Source: Marinicauda algicola
Lineage (GTDB): Bacteria > Pseudomonadota > Alphaproteobacteria > Caulobacterales > Maricaulaceae
NCBI RefSeq assembly: GCF_017161425.1
Contig: NZ_CP071057.1
Coordinates: 434,001-498,000, forward strand
Direction of reading: 5' to 3'
DNA: 64,000 nucleotides
Each line of letters opens with the position of its first letter. Position 1 is the first letter of the stretch. The notes under the pieces are model-generated. The model made no database searches, had not been told where the DNA came from, and saw only the letters and a program-made list of their open reading frames with translations. Below, piece after piece: positions 55,175 through 64,000 of the stretch. The position numbers and the translations under genes are program-made.

Positions 55175-56449
55175 ATGGACCGCATTCGCATTCGCGGCGG
55201 CAAGCCGCTTTCCGGCGAAATCCGCATTTCCGGCGCCAAGAACTCCGCCCTGAAGCTGATGGCGGCGAGCCTTCTCACCGACGAGCCGCTGATCCTGCGG
55301 AACATGCCGCGCCTGGCCGACACGCGCTTCATGGGCCAGCTGCTGGCCCATCTCGGCGTGCGCGTGGAGGAGCGCGACGGGGCGGTGCTGTTCCTGCACG
55401 GGCAAACCCTCTCCGAGCCGTTCGCGCCCTACGATCTGGTGCGCAAGATGCGTGCGACCTTCAACGTGCTCGGCCCGCTGGTGGCCCGGCTCGGCAAGGC
55501 GAAGGTCTCCCTGCCCGGCGGCTGCGCCATCGGCGCGCGCCCGGTCGATCTCCACCTGAAGGCGCTCGAGGCGCTAGGCGCCCGGATCGAGCTGGAGGAA
55601 GGCTATGTGCTCGCCTCCGCGCCCGACGGGCTGACCGGCGGGCAGATCAGCTTTCCCATGGTCTCGGTCGGGGCGACCGAGCACGCCATGCTCGCCGCGG
55701 TGCTCGCCAGGGGCGAGACGATCCTTGAGAACTGCGCGCGCGAGCCGGAGATTTCCGACCTCGCCGACTGCCTGAACGCCATGGGCGCGGACGTGACGGG
55801 CGCGGGCACGCCGACCATCGCGATCCGCGGCGTCGAACGCCTGTCCGGCGCGACCTGGAGCGTGGTTCCCGACCGCATCGAGACCGGTACCTACGCCATC
55901 GCCGCGGCGGCCACGGGCGGGCGCGTGACGCTGACCAACGTGGCCCCCCAGCACAACCGCGCGCTCTGGAGCGCGCTGAAGCAGGCCGGCGTCGGTGTCG
56001 AGACCGGCGAGGACACGGTGACCATCGCCCGGAACGGCACCCCGCTGTCCCCGGTGGACATCCAGACCGCGCCCTGGCCGGGATTCGCCACCGACCTGCA
56101 GGCCCAGTTCATGGCGCTGATGACGCTCGCGGAAGGAGCCTCGCTGATCCGCGAGACCATCTTCGAAAACCGCTTCATGCACGCCCCGGAACTTGCAAGA
56201 CTGGGCGCGCGTATCGATGTTCACGGCAACGAGGCCGTGGTGCGCGGACCGGTGTCGCTGAAGGGCGCCCCCGTCATGGCGACCGATCTTCGCGCCTCGG
56301 TGAGCCTCGTCATCGCCGGGCTCGCCGCCTCGGGAGAAACGCTCGTGAACCGGGTCTATCATCTCGACCGCGGGTTCGAGCATCTGGAAGACAAGCTCTC
56401 GCGCTGCGGTGCCGACATCGTGCGCGAACGCGAACAGGAGACGCGATAG
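55175..56449 (+). CDS. murA: UDP-N-acetylglucosamine 1-carboxyvinyltransferase MurA
   Basis: A 424-residue enolpyruvyl transferase, the first committed step of peptidoglycan synthesis. [37 protein letters not shown] (GCAIG includes the catalytic Cys), [10 protein letters not shown] and [15 protein letters not shown] are MurA blocks. Typical length (418-430). GAGGA lies upstream of the ATG. Overlaps the DUF2948 gene by one base. Start of the conserved murA-yacG block. Confidence 0.96.
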   Translation: MDRIRIRGGKPLSGEIRISGAKNSALKLMAASLLTDEPLILRNMPRLADTRFMGQLLAHLGVRVEERDGAVLFLHGQTLSEPFAPYDLVRKMRATFNVLGPLVARLGKAKVSLPGGCAIGARPVDLHLKALEALGARIELEEGYVLASAPDGLTGGQISFPMVSVGATEHAMLAAVLARGETILENCAREPEISDLADCLNAMGADVTGAGTPTIAIRGVERLSGATWSVVPDRIETGTYAIAAAATGGRVTLTNVAPQHNRALWSALKQAGVGVETGEDTVTIARNGTPLSPVDIQTAPWPGFATDLQAQFMALMTLAEGASLIRETIFENRFMHAPELARLGARIDVHGNEAVVRGPVSLKGAPVMATDLRASVSLVIAGLAASGETLVNRVYHLDRGFEHLEDKLSRCGADIVREREQETR

Positions 56450-56904
56450 TGGCCGATGCAAAACCGCTGCGACTGAAGGCGGAAGACAGCGAGGACCTGA
56501 AGGTCGTCTCGGCCGCCCTGCAGGATGCGGTCGGCCAGCTCGGCGACTTCGTCTTCGATGCCAAGACGCGCACCTTCACCTTCGCGGTGAACCGCTTCCG
56601 CTGGGAGGCGCAGCCCTCGCGGCGCGGCGAACGGGTGCGCACGGCCGTCCAGGCCGGATCGGTGCTGGCGGCCAAGTCGCGCAATCTGAAGCTCGGCCAG
56701 CCCGACGCGGTGGTGGCGCTGCTGGCGCTGAGCTTCGAGCCCGGCGAGCAGGAGCCCGGGGGCCAGCTGATTCTCACCTTCTCCGGGGACGGCGAGCTGC
56801 GCCTGTCGGTGGAATGCATCGATCTCGTCATGGCCGATGTCTCCGAGCCCTGGCGGGCGCGGGTGAAACCCGGTCACCGCTTCGAGGAGGAAGAGGGACG
56901 GTGA
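56449..56904 (+). CDS. DUF2948-family protein
   Basis: A 151-residue protein: [39 protein letters not shown], and [16 protein letters not shown] at the end. This matches the DUF2948 family, strictly placed after murA in alphaproteobacteria. It starts with GTG overlapping the murA stop. Function unknown. Confidence 0.9.
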   Translation: MADAKPLRLKAEDSEDLKVVSAALQDAVGQLGDFVFDAKTRTFTFAVNRFRWEAQPSRRGERVRTAVQAGSVLAAKSRNLKLGQPDAVVALLALSFEPGEQEPGGQLILTFSGDGELRLSVECIDLVMADVSEPWRARVKPGHRFEEEEGR

Positions 56905-57377
56905 GCGCGAACCACCACCTCGTCTCGGTCCATCTCGACATGACGAGCATCGGGCGCGGCGAGGAGACCGTCGAACACGAGCGCCGCGTGGCCATCGCCG
57001 ACCTCCTGGAAGCCAACTCCTTCGCGCCGGCGGGGTCGCAGGCAGGACCCTACGAGCTGCGCCTGGCGATCGAGGACGAGCGCCTGGTCTTCGACATCAA
57101 GCGCGAGGACGGCGAGCCGGTGCGCGTCTTCGTGTTCTCGCTCGGGCCGCTGCGCCGGATCATCAAGGACTATTTCCTGATCTGCGAGAGCTATTACGCC
57201 GCGGTACGCGACGCGCCGCTCGCCCAGATCGAGGCGATCGACATGGGACGGCGCGGCGTCCACAACGAGGGTTCGGCGCTGCTCAAGGAACGGCTGGAGG
57301 GAAAGATCGAGGTCGATTTCGATACCGCGCGGCGCCTGTTCACCCTGATCTGCGCGCTGCACCGGAGGGGCGCGTGA
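56901..57377 (+). CDS. UPF0262-family protein
   Basis: A 158-residue UPF0262 protein: [75 protein letters not shown]. The GTG at 56901 overlaps the DUF2948 stop (GTGA). In many alphaproteobacteria a hisD gene lies between DUF2948 and UPF0262; here it is absent. Function unknown. Confidence 0.92.
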   Translation: MSANHHLVSVHLDMTSIGRGEETVEHERRVAIADLLEANSFAPAGSQAGPYELRLAIEDERLVFDIKREDGEPVRVFVFSLGPLRRIIKDYFLICESYYAAVRDAPLAQIEAIDMGRRGVHNEGSALLKERLEGKIEVDFDTARRLFTLICALHRRGA

Positions 57378-57820
57378 GCGCGGCCCGCGGGCAGGGGCCC
57401 GCCGTCGTCTTCGTGTGCGGGCGCAACTCGGTGCGCTCGCCCATGGCGGAGGCGCTGTGGAAGAAGACGTTCGGACCGGACACGCCCTCCACCTCCTGCG
57501 GCGTCAGCCCGGCCGGCTATCCCGACGGCTTCATGGTCAGCGTGATGAGCGAGATCGGCATCGATCTGTCGCGCTTCGGCTGCCGCACGCTGGACGAGGT
57601 CGCGGACGCGCCCTGCGAGCTGGTCATCTGCCTCGCCGCCGAGGCCGAACCCGACGCGAAGGCGCTGGCGAGGGCGCGCGGGGCGCAGTATCAGCGCTGG
57701 CAGGTCTCCGACCCGGCGATGCAGGAGGGTCATCACGGCGAGCGCCTGGAGGCCTTCCGCATCTCGCGCGACGCCATCGCGGCGCGCATCGAGCGCTTCG
57801 CGCGCGAGCGCAGGGCCTGA
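57374..57820 (+). CDS. Low-molecular-weight phosphotyrosine phosphatase / ArsC-like
   Basis: A 148-residue phosphatase-fold protein. The P-loop is [17 protein letters not shown] (C-x5-R-S), with the general-acid loop VSDPAMQEG. The family covers protein tyrosine phosphatases and arsenate reductases; the Asn in CGRNSVR and the neighbourhood (UPF0262, infA) match the alphaproteobacterial LMW-PTP-like gene rather than a dedicated ArsC. GTG start overlaps the UPF0262 stop. Confidence 0.85.
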   Translation: MSAARGQGPAVVFVCGRNSVRSPMAEALWKKTFGPDTPSTSCGVSPAGYPDGFMVSVMSEIGIDLSRFGCRTLDEVADAPCELVICLAAEAEPDAKALARARGAQYQRWQVSDPAMQEGHHGERLEAFRISRDAIAARIERFARERRA

Positions 57821-57830
57821 GCCGCGGCGC

Positions 57831-57860
57831 TCGACGGACCGGGGGGAAAGCGACTATATA
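57831..57860 (+). promoter_or_regulatory. Probable infA promoter
   Basis: TCGACG (57831-57836) and TATATA (57855-57860), 18 bases apart, within the 154-base gap before infA. TATATA stands out in GC-rich DNA. The -35 is one base off TTGACG. Leader would be about 110 bases. Confidence 0.4.
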
Positions 57861-57974
57861 GCGCCCGACACCCGCGACCGGGAGCAATCCGGCGCGGTCG
57901 AACGTTTTGGAAAACCAGCCGGTACGCCGGCCATCGCTGCCGCAGGCGCAGTGAAGCACGACAAGAGGAGCCGC

Positions 57975-58193
57975 ATGGCGAAGGAAGAACTTCTCGAGTT
58001 TCCGGGCGAGGTCGTCGAACTTCTCCCGAACGCGACCTTCAAGGTCAAACTGGAAAACGATCACGAGATCATCGCCCATACCGCAGGCAAGATGCGCAAG
58101 AACCGCATCCGCGTGCTCGCCGGCGACAAGGTCCTGGTCGAGATGACCCCGTACGACCTGACCAAGGGTCGCATCACCTATCGCTTCAAGTAG
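57975..58193 (+). CDS. infA: Translation initiation factor IF-1
   Basis: A 72-residue S1-fold protein that blocks the ribosomal A site during initiation. [20 protein letters not shown], then [20 protein letters not shown] and the ending [13 protein letters not shown]. Full length. AGAGGAG precedes the ATG. Preceded by a 154-base gap with a promoter-like TATATA. Confidence 0.97.
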   Translation: MAKEELLEFPGEVVELLPNATFKVKLENDHEIIAHTAGKMRKNRIRVLAGDKVLVEMTPYDLTKGRITYRFK

Positions 58194-58203
58194 ACGCGCG
58201 AGC

Positions 58204-58785
58204 GTGGCCGACGAGACCCGCCCGCGCCTGGTCCTGGCGAGCGCCTCGCCGCGCCGGCGCGAGCTCCTGACCCGGATCGGCTTTCCGCCCGACGCGGTCC
58301 ATCCCACCGATATCGACGAATCCGTGATTCCCGGCGAGCTGCCGCGCGGCCATGCCGAGCGCCTGACGCTGGAGAAGCTCGCCGCCGCCGACCATCCGGG
58401 CTGCTTCGTGGTGGCGAGCGACACGGTGGTCGCGGTCGGCCGGCGCATTCTGCCCAAGACCGAGACCGAGGACGAGGCGCGGGCCTGCCTCGAGCTGATG
58501 AGCGGGCGCAATCACCGGGTCTTCACCGGCGTGGCGGTGCGCGCGCCCGACGGGCGCCAGGCCCACAGGATCGCCGAGACCCGGATCGCGATGAAGCGCC
58601 TGCATCCCGGCGAGATCGAGGAATACATCGCGTCCGGGGAGTGGAAGGGCAAGGCGGGCGGCTACGGCATCCAGGGCCGGGCCGGGGCCTTCGTGGAAAA
58701 CCTCATCGGTTCCTATACCGGCGTCGTCGGCCTTCCCGTCTATGAGACCCGCCTGCTGCTGGTCGGGCTTGGATACATGCCATGA
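58204..58785 (+). CDS. maf: Maf-like nucleoside-triphosphate pyrophosphatase
   Basis: A 193-residue Maf/YhdE-family enzyme removing modified or non-canonical nucleoside triphosphates. LVLASASPRRRELLTRIGFP, ASDTVVAVGRRILPK, GEWKGKAGGYGIQGRAGAFV and VVGLPVYET are present. Starts with GTG 10 bases after infA; overlaps the RNase E/G gene by 4 bases (ATGA). Confidence 0.93.
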   Translation: MADETRPRLVLASASPRRRELLTRIGFPPDAVHPTDIDESVIPGELPRGHAERLTLEKLAAADHPGCFVVASDTVVAVGRRILPKTETEDEARACLELMSGRNHRVFTGVAVRAPDGRQAHRIAETRIAMKRLHPGEIEEYIASGEWKGKAGGYGIQGRAGAFVENLIGSYTGVVGLPVYETRLLLVGLGYMP

Positions 58786-59852
58786 GAATCCTCACCGCCG
58801 AGCATATCGGGGAGACCCGCGTCGCGCTGATGGAGGGCGATCTCGCGGTCGAGCTGCATCTGGAACGCTGGAGCGAGCGCGGCACGCGCGCCGTGCGCGG
58901 CGAGGTCTATCGCGGACGCGTGAAGCGCATCGAGACGTCCCTGAACGGCGCCTTCATCGATATCGGTACCGGTCCGGACGGCTTCCTGCCCTTCGGCGGG
59001 CAGGGCCGGCCCGACAGCGTGCACGAGGGCGCGGCGGTCGGCGTGCAGGTCGCCCGCGAGGCCTTCCAGGACAAGGGCCCGACGCTTTCCCTGTTCGAGG
59101 TGGAGGAGGGCGAGGCGCCCGAGGTGGTGATTCCCGCCCCGCCGGTCGCCGAGCGCCTGTCCATGTTCCACGAGTGCCCGGTCAAGCGCGCGAAGGACGC
59201 CGGCGTCGATCTCGATGCCTTCTTCGAGGAGGCGCTCGATCCCGTCGTGCCGCTGCCCGGCGGCGGGCGCATCGTGGTCGAGCCGGTCACGGCGCTGACC
59301 GCCATCGATGTCGACGCGGCGGGGCGCAAGTCGGTTTCCGGCGGCGCAAAGCTCGCGATGGAGCTCAACAAGCTCGCCGCGCGCGAGGCGGCCCGCCAGA
59401 TCCGCCTGCGCGGCATCGGCGGGGTGGTCGCGATCGACTTCCTGCCGCTGAAGAAGAAGGCCGACCAGGGCAATCTCATGGCCTCGCTCAAGAGCGCCTT
59501 CCGCAACGATCCGGCCAAGATCGACATCGCCCCGCCCTCGCGCTTCGCCATCGTCGAGCTTGCCCGCCAGCGCCTGTCGCGCCCGCTGCACGAGATCGTC
59601 TTCGAGCGCCCGGGCGTGGAGACGGTGGAGACCCGCGCGCTCGCCGCGCTGCGCGCGCTGGAGCGCGAGGCGGCCTCCGACCGGGGCGCGAGGCTTCTCA
59701 TCCGCGCGGGAAGCGCCATATATGAATGGCTCGAGGCCGACCCGATCGGCTGGAGGAAGGCCGCCAGGCACCGCTTCGGCGACCGGATCGAGCTGAAGCG
59801 CGAGGAGGGGTTCGGCCCCCGCGCCTTCGACGTGAAACCCCACCGGGACTGA
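58782..59852 (+). CDS. Short RNase E/G-family protein
   Basis: A 356-residue protein of the RNase E/G family. An S1-type start is visible (GEVYRGRVKRIETSLNGAFIDIG, FLPFGGQG) and the catalytic domain keeps both metal Asp sites, ALTAIDVDA and GVVAIDFLPLKKK. Relative to RNase G (about 490 residues) it is short, so the middle region and much of the C-terminal zinc-link part are reduced. It sits in the maf-rng-yacG order typical of alphaproteobacteria, where this short form is common. It probably processes rRNA or RNA ends. A separate full RNase E is expected elsewhere. Confidence 0.85.
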   Translation: MRILTAEHIGETRVALMEGDLAVELHLERWSERGTRAVRGEVYRGRVKRIETSLNGAFIDIGTGPDGFLPFGGQGRPDSVHEGAAVGVQVAREAFQDKGPTLSLFEVEEGEAPEVVIPAPPVAERLSMFHECPVKRAKDAGVDLDAFFEEALDPVVPLPGGGRIVVEPVTALTAIDVDAAGRKSVSGGAKLAMELNKLAAREAARQIRLRGIGGVVAIDFLPLKKKADQGNLMASLKSAFRNDPAKIDIAPPSRFAIVELARQRLSRPLHEIVFERPGVETVETRALAALRALEREAASDRGARLLIRAGSAIYEWLEADPIGWRKAARHRFGDRIELKREEGFGPRAFDVKPHRD

Positions 59853-59859
59853 AAACGAA

Positions 59860-60066
59860 TTGACCGAGACGACCAAGACGACCGCGCCGAAATGCCCGTC
59901 CTGCAACGCGCCGGCTGTGCGTGAATTCCGCCCGTTCTGCTCGAAGCGCTGCGCCGACGCCGATCTCGGGCGCTGGTTCTCCGGCGCCTATGCCATCCCC
60001 GGCCAGCCCGTCCCGCGCGAGGCCCTGCCCCCGCGCGAGGGGGAGGATGACGAGACCGGGCGCTAA
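59860..60066 (+). CDS. yacG: DNA gyrase inhibitor YacG
   Basis: A 68-residue zinc protein: APKCPSCNAPAVREFRPFCS and KRCADADLGRWFSGAYAIPG hold the four cysteines (CxxC ... CxxxC). YacG binds GyrB and inhibits gyrase. The start is TTG at 59860, 8 bases after the RNase E/G stop. Last gene of the conserved block. Confidence 0.93.
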   Translation: MTETTKTTAPKCPSCNAPAVREFRPFCSKRCADADLGRWFSGAYAIPGQPVPREALPPREGEDDETGR

Positions 60067-60144
60067 CCCTTTTTCCTAACGAAGTCTTAGCCCGTTCCGG
60101 CGATTCTGCGTCGTGGCGCCGTGTGCGCGGATTCGGAGCGGGCG

Positions 60145-62901
60145 ATGGTCCTGTCGGCCTCATTGCTGGGTGCGTATTTCAACGCGCAGACGAGCCTGCG
60201 CCTGGCGGGTGCCGCCGGGCCGCAGCCCTCCGGCGCGAGCACCGGCACGGCGCAGGGCGGGGCCGCCAAGCCGGAGATCCTTCCTCCCTGGGATCCGCGC
60301 GGCGAGGTCGCGGCGCTGGAAACCCTCAGGCGCTCGGTCCTGGCGAGCGGGGAGTTCTTCGACCCGAAGTTCGGCGAGTTCGCCGATCTCGACACGGGCG
60401 AGGACGAGAAGACGCTGTTCGCCATGTATCAGGGCCTCAAGCGCCTGCAATCGCTCGCGAGCCCGGCCGGCGAGAAGACCACGAGCGAGACCGACCGCAG
60501 CTTCTGGAACCGGCGCTTCCAGGAAGGCGTAGAACAGATGAACGCCTATTTCGAGGGCATGGACCTCGAGGGCGTCTCCGTGCTCAAGGGCGAGGAACTG
60601 TCCAAGGCGGAAAGTACGCTCGCCATATCGCGCGGCTCGTCGACCTACCGCACCGGCATCCTGCATTCGGGCGCCTTCGACGCGGAGGTCGCGAACTTCA
60701 CCGGAAACGTCGCCTTCGACATCACGGTCAGGAAGAACGGTATCGACACCGTCATCTCCATCGATCTCGCCGACATGGGCACGACGACGCGCTCGCTCGA
60801 CAATGTCGCGGCCCATATCAACGCCGAACTGGAAGCGGCCGGCATGCTGACGCGCTTCGAGCGGGTCAAGATCGGGGAGAAGAACGAGTTCGGTATCGTC
60901 GAGGGCGACGATTTCGGCTTCGAGATCCAGGGCATCATCACCGAGAAGGTGACCTTCACCCCGGCCGCGGGCGCCGCGCCGGCGATCTACATGGCCGGCC
61001 TGTCGGGATCGGGCGACACGGCGTCGGGCCAGCTCACCAAGTTCACCGGCCTGTCCGGCGGGGCGAGCGCGGAATTCATCCGCCGCGTCGAGGCCGATCC
61101 GACGCTGACCGAGACCACGAACGAGGACGGCGAGACCACCACGAAGGCGGCCGAGAACCCGCTGGAGATCAAGGCGATGGCGCGCGGTGCCGATGGCGGC
61201 CTCTTCGTCGTCGGCCACACCAGCGCCGCGGTCGACGGCCAGACGCTGAAGGGCGGCCAGGACCTCGTCCTGATGCGCTACGATTCCACCGGCAAGAAGC
61301 TCTGGTCGCGCGTGCTCGGCGCCGCCGAAAGCGCCTCGGGCGCGGCGGTGACCGTCGACACCAGCGGCAACGTCATCGTGGCCGGATCGGTTGCCGGCGA
61401 GCTGTCGGGCACCAACAAGGTCGGCGGGGCCGATTCCCTGGTGGTGAAATACTCCGCCGACGGGGTGGAGCAGTGGACGCGCCGCTTCGGCGGCACGGCT
61501 GACGACCGCGCCCAGTCGGTCAGCGTCGGCGCGGACGGGACGATCTACGTGGCCGGCCGGGCAGATTCGGCGATCGGCGGCGTCGCCAATACCGGCGGCA
61601 CGGACGGCTACGTTCGCGCCCTCGATGCCAGCGGCAACACGCTCTACACGCGCGGCGTCGGGACCGGTACGGGCACGCAGGAGGTCAAGGCGACCGCGAT
61701 CGCCTCCGATGGCGGGCTCATCGTCGCGACCGAGGAAGAGGGCCGGGCGGTGCTGACCAAGTATGCCGCGGGCGACGACGGCACCGGCGCGCCGGTCTGG
61801 ACGCTCGATCTCGGCGACATGGATTCAGGGCGCATCGGGGGTCTCGCGGTCGATGAGACGGGCGCGATCTATCTCTCCGGCGCGGCCGGCGCGGGCTTCT
61901 CTCCGAGCGCGCCGGTGACGGCCAATGCCGGCGGGCGCGACGCGGTGCTGGTCAAGATCAACGACGGCGCGTCGGCGAGCGTCGCCTTCACCACCTTCCT
62001 GGGCAGTGCCGACGACAACTCGGCGGCCGGCGTCGCGGTGTCCGGCGGCAAGGTCTATCTTACCGGCAAGACGTCAGATGCGTTGCCCGGCGGCACGCAG
62101 AACGGCGCGCGCAACGCCTTCGCCGCGAGCCTCGACGCCACCACCGGCGCGCTCGACTGGGTGCAGCAGGTGTCCGGACGCGGGGGCCTCAGCGAGGGAG
62201 CGGGCATCGTCGTCGACCCGGCCGGAGACAATGCGCTGACCCGGCTCGGCCTTCCGACGGGCACGCTCTCCCATTCCGACAGCCGCCTCGTCACCGACCG
62301 CTCGAGCCTGCGCGCGGGCGATCATTTCTACGTCTCGGTGGACGGCGCGCGGAAGAAGAAGATCACCATCGAGGCGGGCGACACGATGCGCTCGCTGACC
62401 TTCAAGCTGAACGCGGCCTTCCTGCTGGACGCCACCGCCGACGTGCGCCGGGCGAGCACCGGCGACGTGCTGCGCGTGAAGCCGAAGGAGGGCGTCACGG
62501 TCGAGTTCTTCCCCGGCGATGCCGGCGAGGACGCGCTGGAAGGGCTCGGGCTTCCCACCGGCGCGATCACCGGCAAGGCGAGCCTGCTGGACACCGGCGG
62601 CGACACCACCTCGGACGCGCCGAAGATCTTCGCGCTCGAGCTGCCGAGCCGCATGGACATCTCCACGAAGGAAGGCGCGCTCGCCGCCTCGGAGGCCCTT
62701 TCCAACGCCATGAGCAAGGTGCAGCGCGCCTATCGCGAGCTGACCGCCGACCCCGCTCTCAAGGAGCTGCTCGCCGGCCCGAAGGCCGGCAAGCGCGGCG
62801 GCACCGTGCCCGCCTACCTCCAGGCCCAGCTCGCGAACTATTCCGCGGGTCTGGAGCGCCTGAACGCCGGTGGCGGGGGCGGGACGCTGGGGCTGTTCTA
62901 G
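60145..62901 (+). CDS. FlaEY-like flagellar beta-propeller protein
   Basis: A 918-residue protein. The N-terminus (VLSASLLGAYFNAQTSLRL) and helical domain (LFAMYQGLKRLQSLASPAG, FWNRRFQEGVEQMNAYF) are followed by about six SBBP-type propeller repeats (GGADSLVVKYSADGVEQWTR, GGRDAVLVKINDGASASVAF). Near the end LGLPTG occurs twice around RAGDHFYVSVDGARKKKITI, which resembles the hook-IN motif of flagellin or hook-associated proteins. The layout resembles FlaEY of Caulobacter as I recall it, a protein affecting filament assembly. The ATG at 60145 was preferred over GTG at 60121. It stands outside any flagellar cluster here. Confidence 0.6.
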   Translation: MVLSASLLGAYFNAQTSLRLAGAAGPQPSGASTGTAQGGAAKPEILPPWDPRGEVAALETLRRSVLASGEFFDPKFGEFADLDTGEDEKTLFAMYQGLKRLQSLASPAGEKTTSETDRSFWNRRFQEGVEQMNAYFEGMDLEGVSVLKGEELSKAESTLAISRGSSTYRTGILHSGAFDAEVANFTGNVAFDITVRKNGIDTVISIDLADMGTTTRSLDNVAAHINAELEAAGMLTRFERVKIGEKNEFGIVEGDDFGFEIQGIITEKVTFTPAAGAAPAIYMAGLSGSGDTASGQLTKFTGLSGGASAEFIRRVEADPTLTETTNEDGETTTKAAENPLEIKAMARGADGGLFVVGHTSAAVDGQTLKGGQDLVLMRYDSTGKKLWSRVLGAAESASGAAVTVDTSGNVIVAGSVAGELSGTNKVGGADSLVVKYSADGVEQWTRRFGGTADDRAQSVSVGADGTIYVAGRADSAIGGVANTGGTDGYVRALDASGNTLYTRGVGTGTGTQEVKATAIASDGGLIVATEEEGRAVLTKYAAGDDGTGAPVWTLDLGDMDSGRIGGLAVDETGAIYLSGAAGAGFSPSAPVTANAGGRDAVLVKINDGASASVAFTTFLGSADDNSAAGVAVSGGKVYLTGKTSDALPGGTQNGARNAFAASLDATTGALDWVQQVSGRGGLSEGAGIVVDPAGDNALTRLGLPTGTLSHSDSRLVTDRSSLRAGDHFYVSVDGARKKKITIEAGDTMRSLTFKLNAAFLLDATADVRRASTGDVLRVKPKEGVTVEFFPGDAGEDALEGLGLPTGAITGKASLLDTGGDTTSDAPKIFALELPSRMDISTKEGALAASEALSNAMSKVQRAYRELTADPALKELLAGPKAGKRGGTVPAYLQAQLANYSAGLERLNAGGGGGTLGLF

Positions 62902-64000
62902 GCGTGCTCGGCCGCGGCCCGGCGCAGGGCGGGGTAATCGATATAGCCTTCTGCGCCTCCGCCGTAATAGGTCGCCGGATTTCCCTCGTTCAGAGGCGCG
63001 CCGCTGCGGATGCGCGCGGGCAGGTCCGGATTGGCGATGAAGTCCCGCCCGAACGCGACGGCGTCGGCATGGCCGCTCTCGACGGCGGCCGCCGCCCGGT
63101 CGGGCGTATAGTTGCCGTTGGCGATATAGAGCCCCGGCCAGGCCGCGCGGACCGCTGCGAGAATGGCAGGCGCGTCGGGCAGGGCGGTCTCGGTCGAGAA
63201 TTCCTCGACGACATGGAGATAAGCCGCCCCGATCCGCGCCAGGGCGCGCGCCGCGGCGGAGAACAGCGCCTTCGGGTCGCTGTCGCTCATGTCGTTGAAC
63301 TGGCCGACCGGGGAAAGGCGAACGCCCAGCCTCTCGGTGCCGATTTCCCCGGCTATGGCACTGGCCACCTCTTCGAGGAAGCGGATGCGGTTCTCGACCG
63401 GGCCGCCATACTCGTCGGTGCGCCGGTTGACGCCATCGCGCAGGAACTGGTCGACGAGGTAGCCGTTCGCGGCGTGAAGTTCGACCATGTCGAAGCCCGC
63501 CTCGATCGCGTTGCGCGCGGCCCGAGCATAGTCCGCGACGATGGCATCGATCTCCTCGCGGCTCAGCGCTCGCGGCGTGCTGGTATCGGCGACGCCGTCA
63601 TAGGTGACGGTCCAGGTGCGTGCCCGGATCGCCGATGCGGACACCGGTTGAGCGCCGCCGGGCAGCAGCGAGGCGTGGCTGATGCGCCCGACATGCCAGA
63701 GCTGGAGGGCGATGTGCCCGCCGGCCTCGTGAACGCCGTCGGTGATGTCCCGCCAGCGGGCGATCTGCTGCGGGCTGTGAATCCCCGGCGTGTCCCTGTA
63801 ACCCCGCCCCATGGGGCTGATCTGCGTGGCCTCGGTGATGATGAGGCCCGCGCCGGCACGCTGGCGGTAATAGGTCTGCGCAAGTTCGCCGGGTACGCCG
63901 GAGGCGTCGGCGCGGTTGCGCGTGAGCGGTGCCATGAAGATGCGGTTGGAGGCCGTGACCGGGCCGATCTTCAGCGGGGTGAAAAGTGACTCGCGGGACA
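62898..64000 (-). CDS. Old Yellow Enzyme-family NADH:flavin oxidoreductase (start off edge)
   Basis: An FMN-dependent OYE ene-reductase (NemA/xenobiotic-reductase type), 367 codons in the window. Segments are SLFTPLKIGPVTASNRIFMA, QLWHVGRISHASLLPGG, VELHAANGYLVDQFLRDG and GGPVENRIRF, then AFGRDFIANPDL (FMN phosphate site). The frame is open to the right edge and reads xTG-TCC-CGC-GAG there, so the start codon may be exactly at the edge (xTG at 63999-64001). It would reduce activated alkenes, nitroaromatics or nitrate esters. Overlaps the convergent FlaEY-like gene by 4 bases. Confidence 0.93.
   Translation of the reverse strand, partial: SRESLFTPLKIGPVTASNRIFMAPLTRNRADASGVPGELAQTYYRQRAGAGLIITEATQISPMGRGYRDTPGIHSPQQIARWRDITDGVHEAGGHIALQLWHVGRISHASLLPGGAQPVSASAIRARTWTVTYDGVADTSTPRALSREEIDAIVADYARAARNAIEAGFDMVELHAANGYLVDQFLRDGVNRRTDEYGGPVENRIRFLEEVASAIAGEIGTERLGVRLSPVGQFNDMSDSDPKALFSAAARALARIGAAYLHVVEEFSTETALPDAPAILAAVRAAWPGLYIANGNYTPDRAAAAVESGHADAVAFGRDFIANPDLPARIRSGAPLNEGNPATYYGGGAEGYIDYPALRRAAAEHA

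Noticed and set aside
58782-59852. RNase E/G gene as a truncated pseudogene
   Set aside because: Both catalytic Asp sites are intact and the reading frame is clean and coupled to maf; this short form is common in alphaproteobacteria.
60114-60128. TGGCGC...GC resembling a sigma-54 promoter (GG-N10-GC) before the FlaEY-like gene
   Set aside because: The -24 and -12 elements are weak, and the implied start would leave almost no leader before the ATG at 60145.

Overview
This GC-rich window reads as chromosome of a dimorphic, prosthecate-type alphaproteobacterium (Caulobacterales/Maricaulales-like). The basis is a divK-pleD pair (developmental response regulator and diguanylate cyclase), a lipoprotein resembling the Caulobacter CC0125/CC1285 family, a perfect CtrA-type box (TTAA-N7-TTAA), a FlaEY-like flagellar protein, and the conserved alphaproteobacterial block murA-DUF2948-UPF0262-phosphatase-infA-maf-RNase E/G-yacG. 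Genes are dense, many overlap by 4 bases (ATGA/GTGA/TTGA), and GTG or TTG starts are common. No rRNA, CRISPR array, complete insertion sequence or prophage is visible. One tRNA gene (tRNA-Thr GGT) is present. No stretch above 300 bases lacks a gene.

Layout. 1-8.8 kb: the 5' part of a class II dihydroorotase (pyrC), a secreted DUF305/beta-propeller protein, a DUF6481 protein, a truncated globin, a small membrane protein, a GST-like protein, a large membrane-anchored repeat protein and a DoxX-like protein. 9-16 kb: free methionine sulfoxide reductase; then, on the minus strand, an unusual 412-residue proteasome-fold (Ntn-hydrolase) protein with a small helical partner and a CtrA-type box upstream; a secreted polysaccharide deacetylase; a secreted esterase; a lipoprotein DPP-IV peptidase; and a PH-domain membrane protein. 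16-25 kb: EttA, a RidA-like protein, hydrolase, GST, DinB with a zinc ribbon, a ROK sugar kinase, divK-pleD and rpmG.

25-40 kb, nearly all minus strand: topA - rnr - Nudix - degenerate Nudix-like - MFS; and ruvX - two AEC transporters - pyrB - pseudo-dihydroorotase (pyrX) - plsY - dprA; then meaB. 40-55 kb: YbjQ-type protein, DUF445 protein, a small AT-rich island flanked by a decayed copy of the DUF445 3' end, two lipoproteins, methylmalonyl-CoA mutase (small and large subunits; MeaB is their chaperone), an orphan DUF2793 tail-fibre-like protein, proline iminopeptidase, a DedA/YqaA-like protein, a slipin-NfeD pair and tRNA-Thr. 55-64 kb: the murA-to-yacG block, a FlaEY-like protein and the start-proximal part of an Old Yellow Enzyme running off the right edge.

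How the genes work together. PyrB with the catalytically dead PyrX, plus the separate class II PyrC at the left edge, explains pyrimidine synthesis steps 2 and 3. MutA/MutB/MeaB convert methylmalonyl-CoA to succinyl-CoA. The slipin and NfeD protein form a membrane-protease quality-control pair. The best candidates for something undescribed are the extended proteasome-fold protein with its partner (9.46-11.25 kb), the catalytically degenerate Nudix paralogue fused into an operon with an active Nudix enzyme (26.5-27.8 kb), and the AT-rich island with a displaced gene end (42.25-42.9 kb). All functional calls come from reading the sequence and recalled family features; no database search was run.
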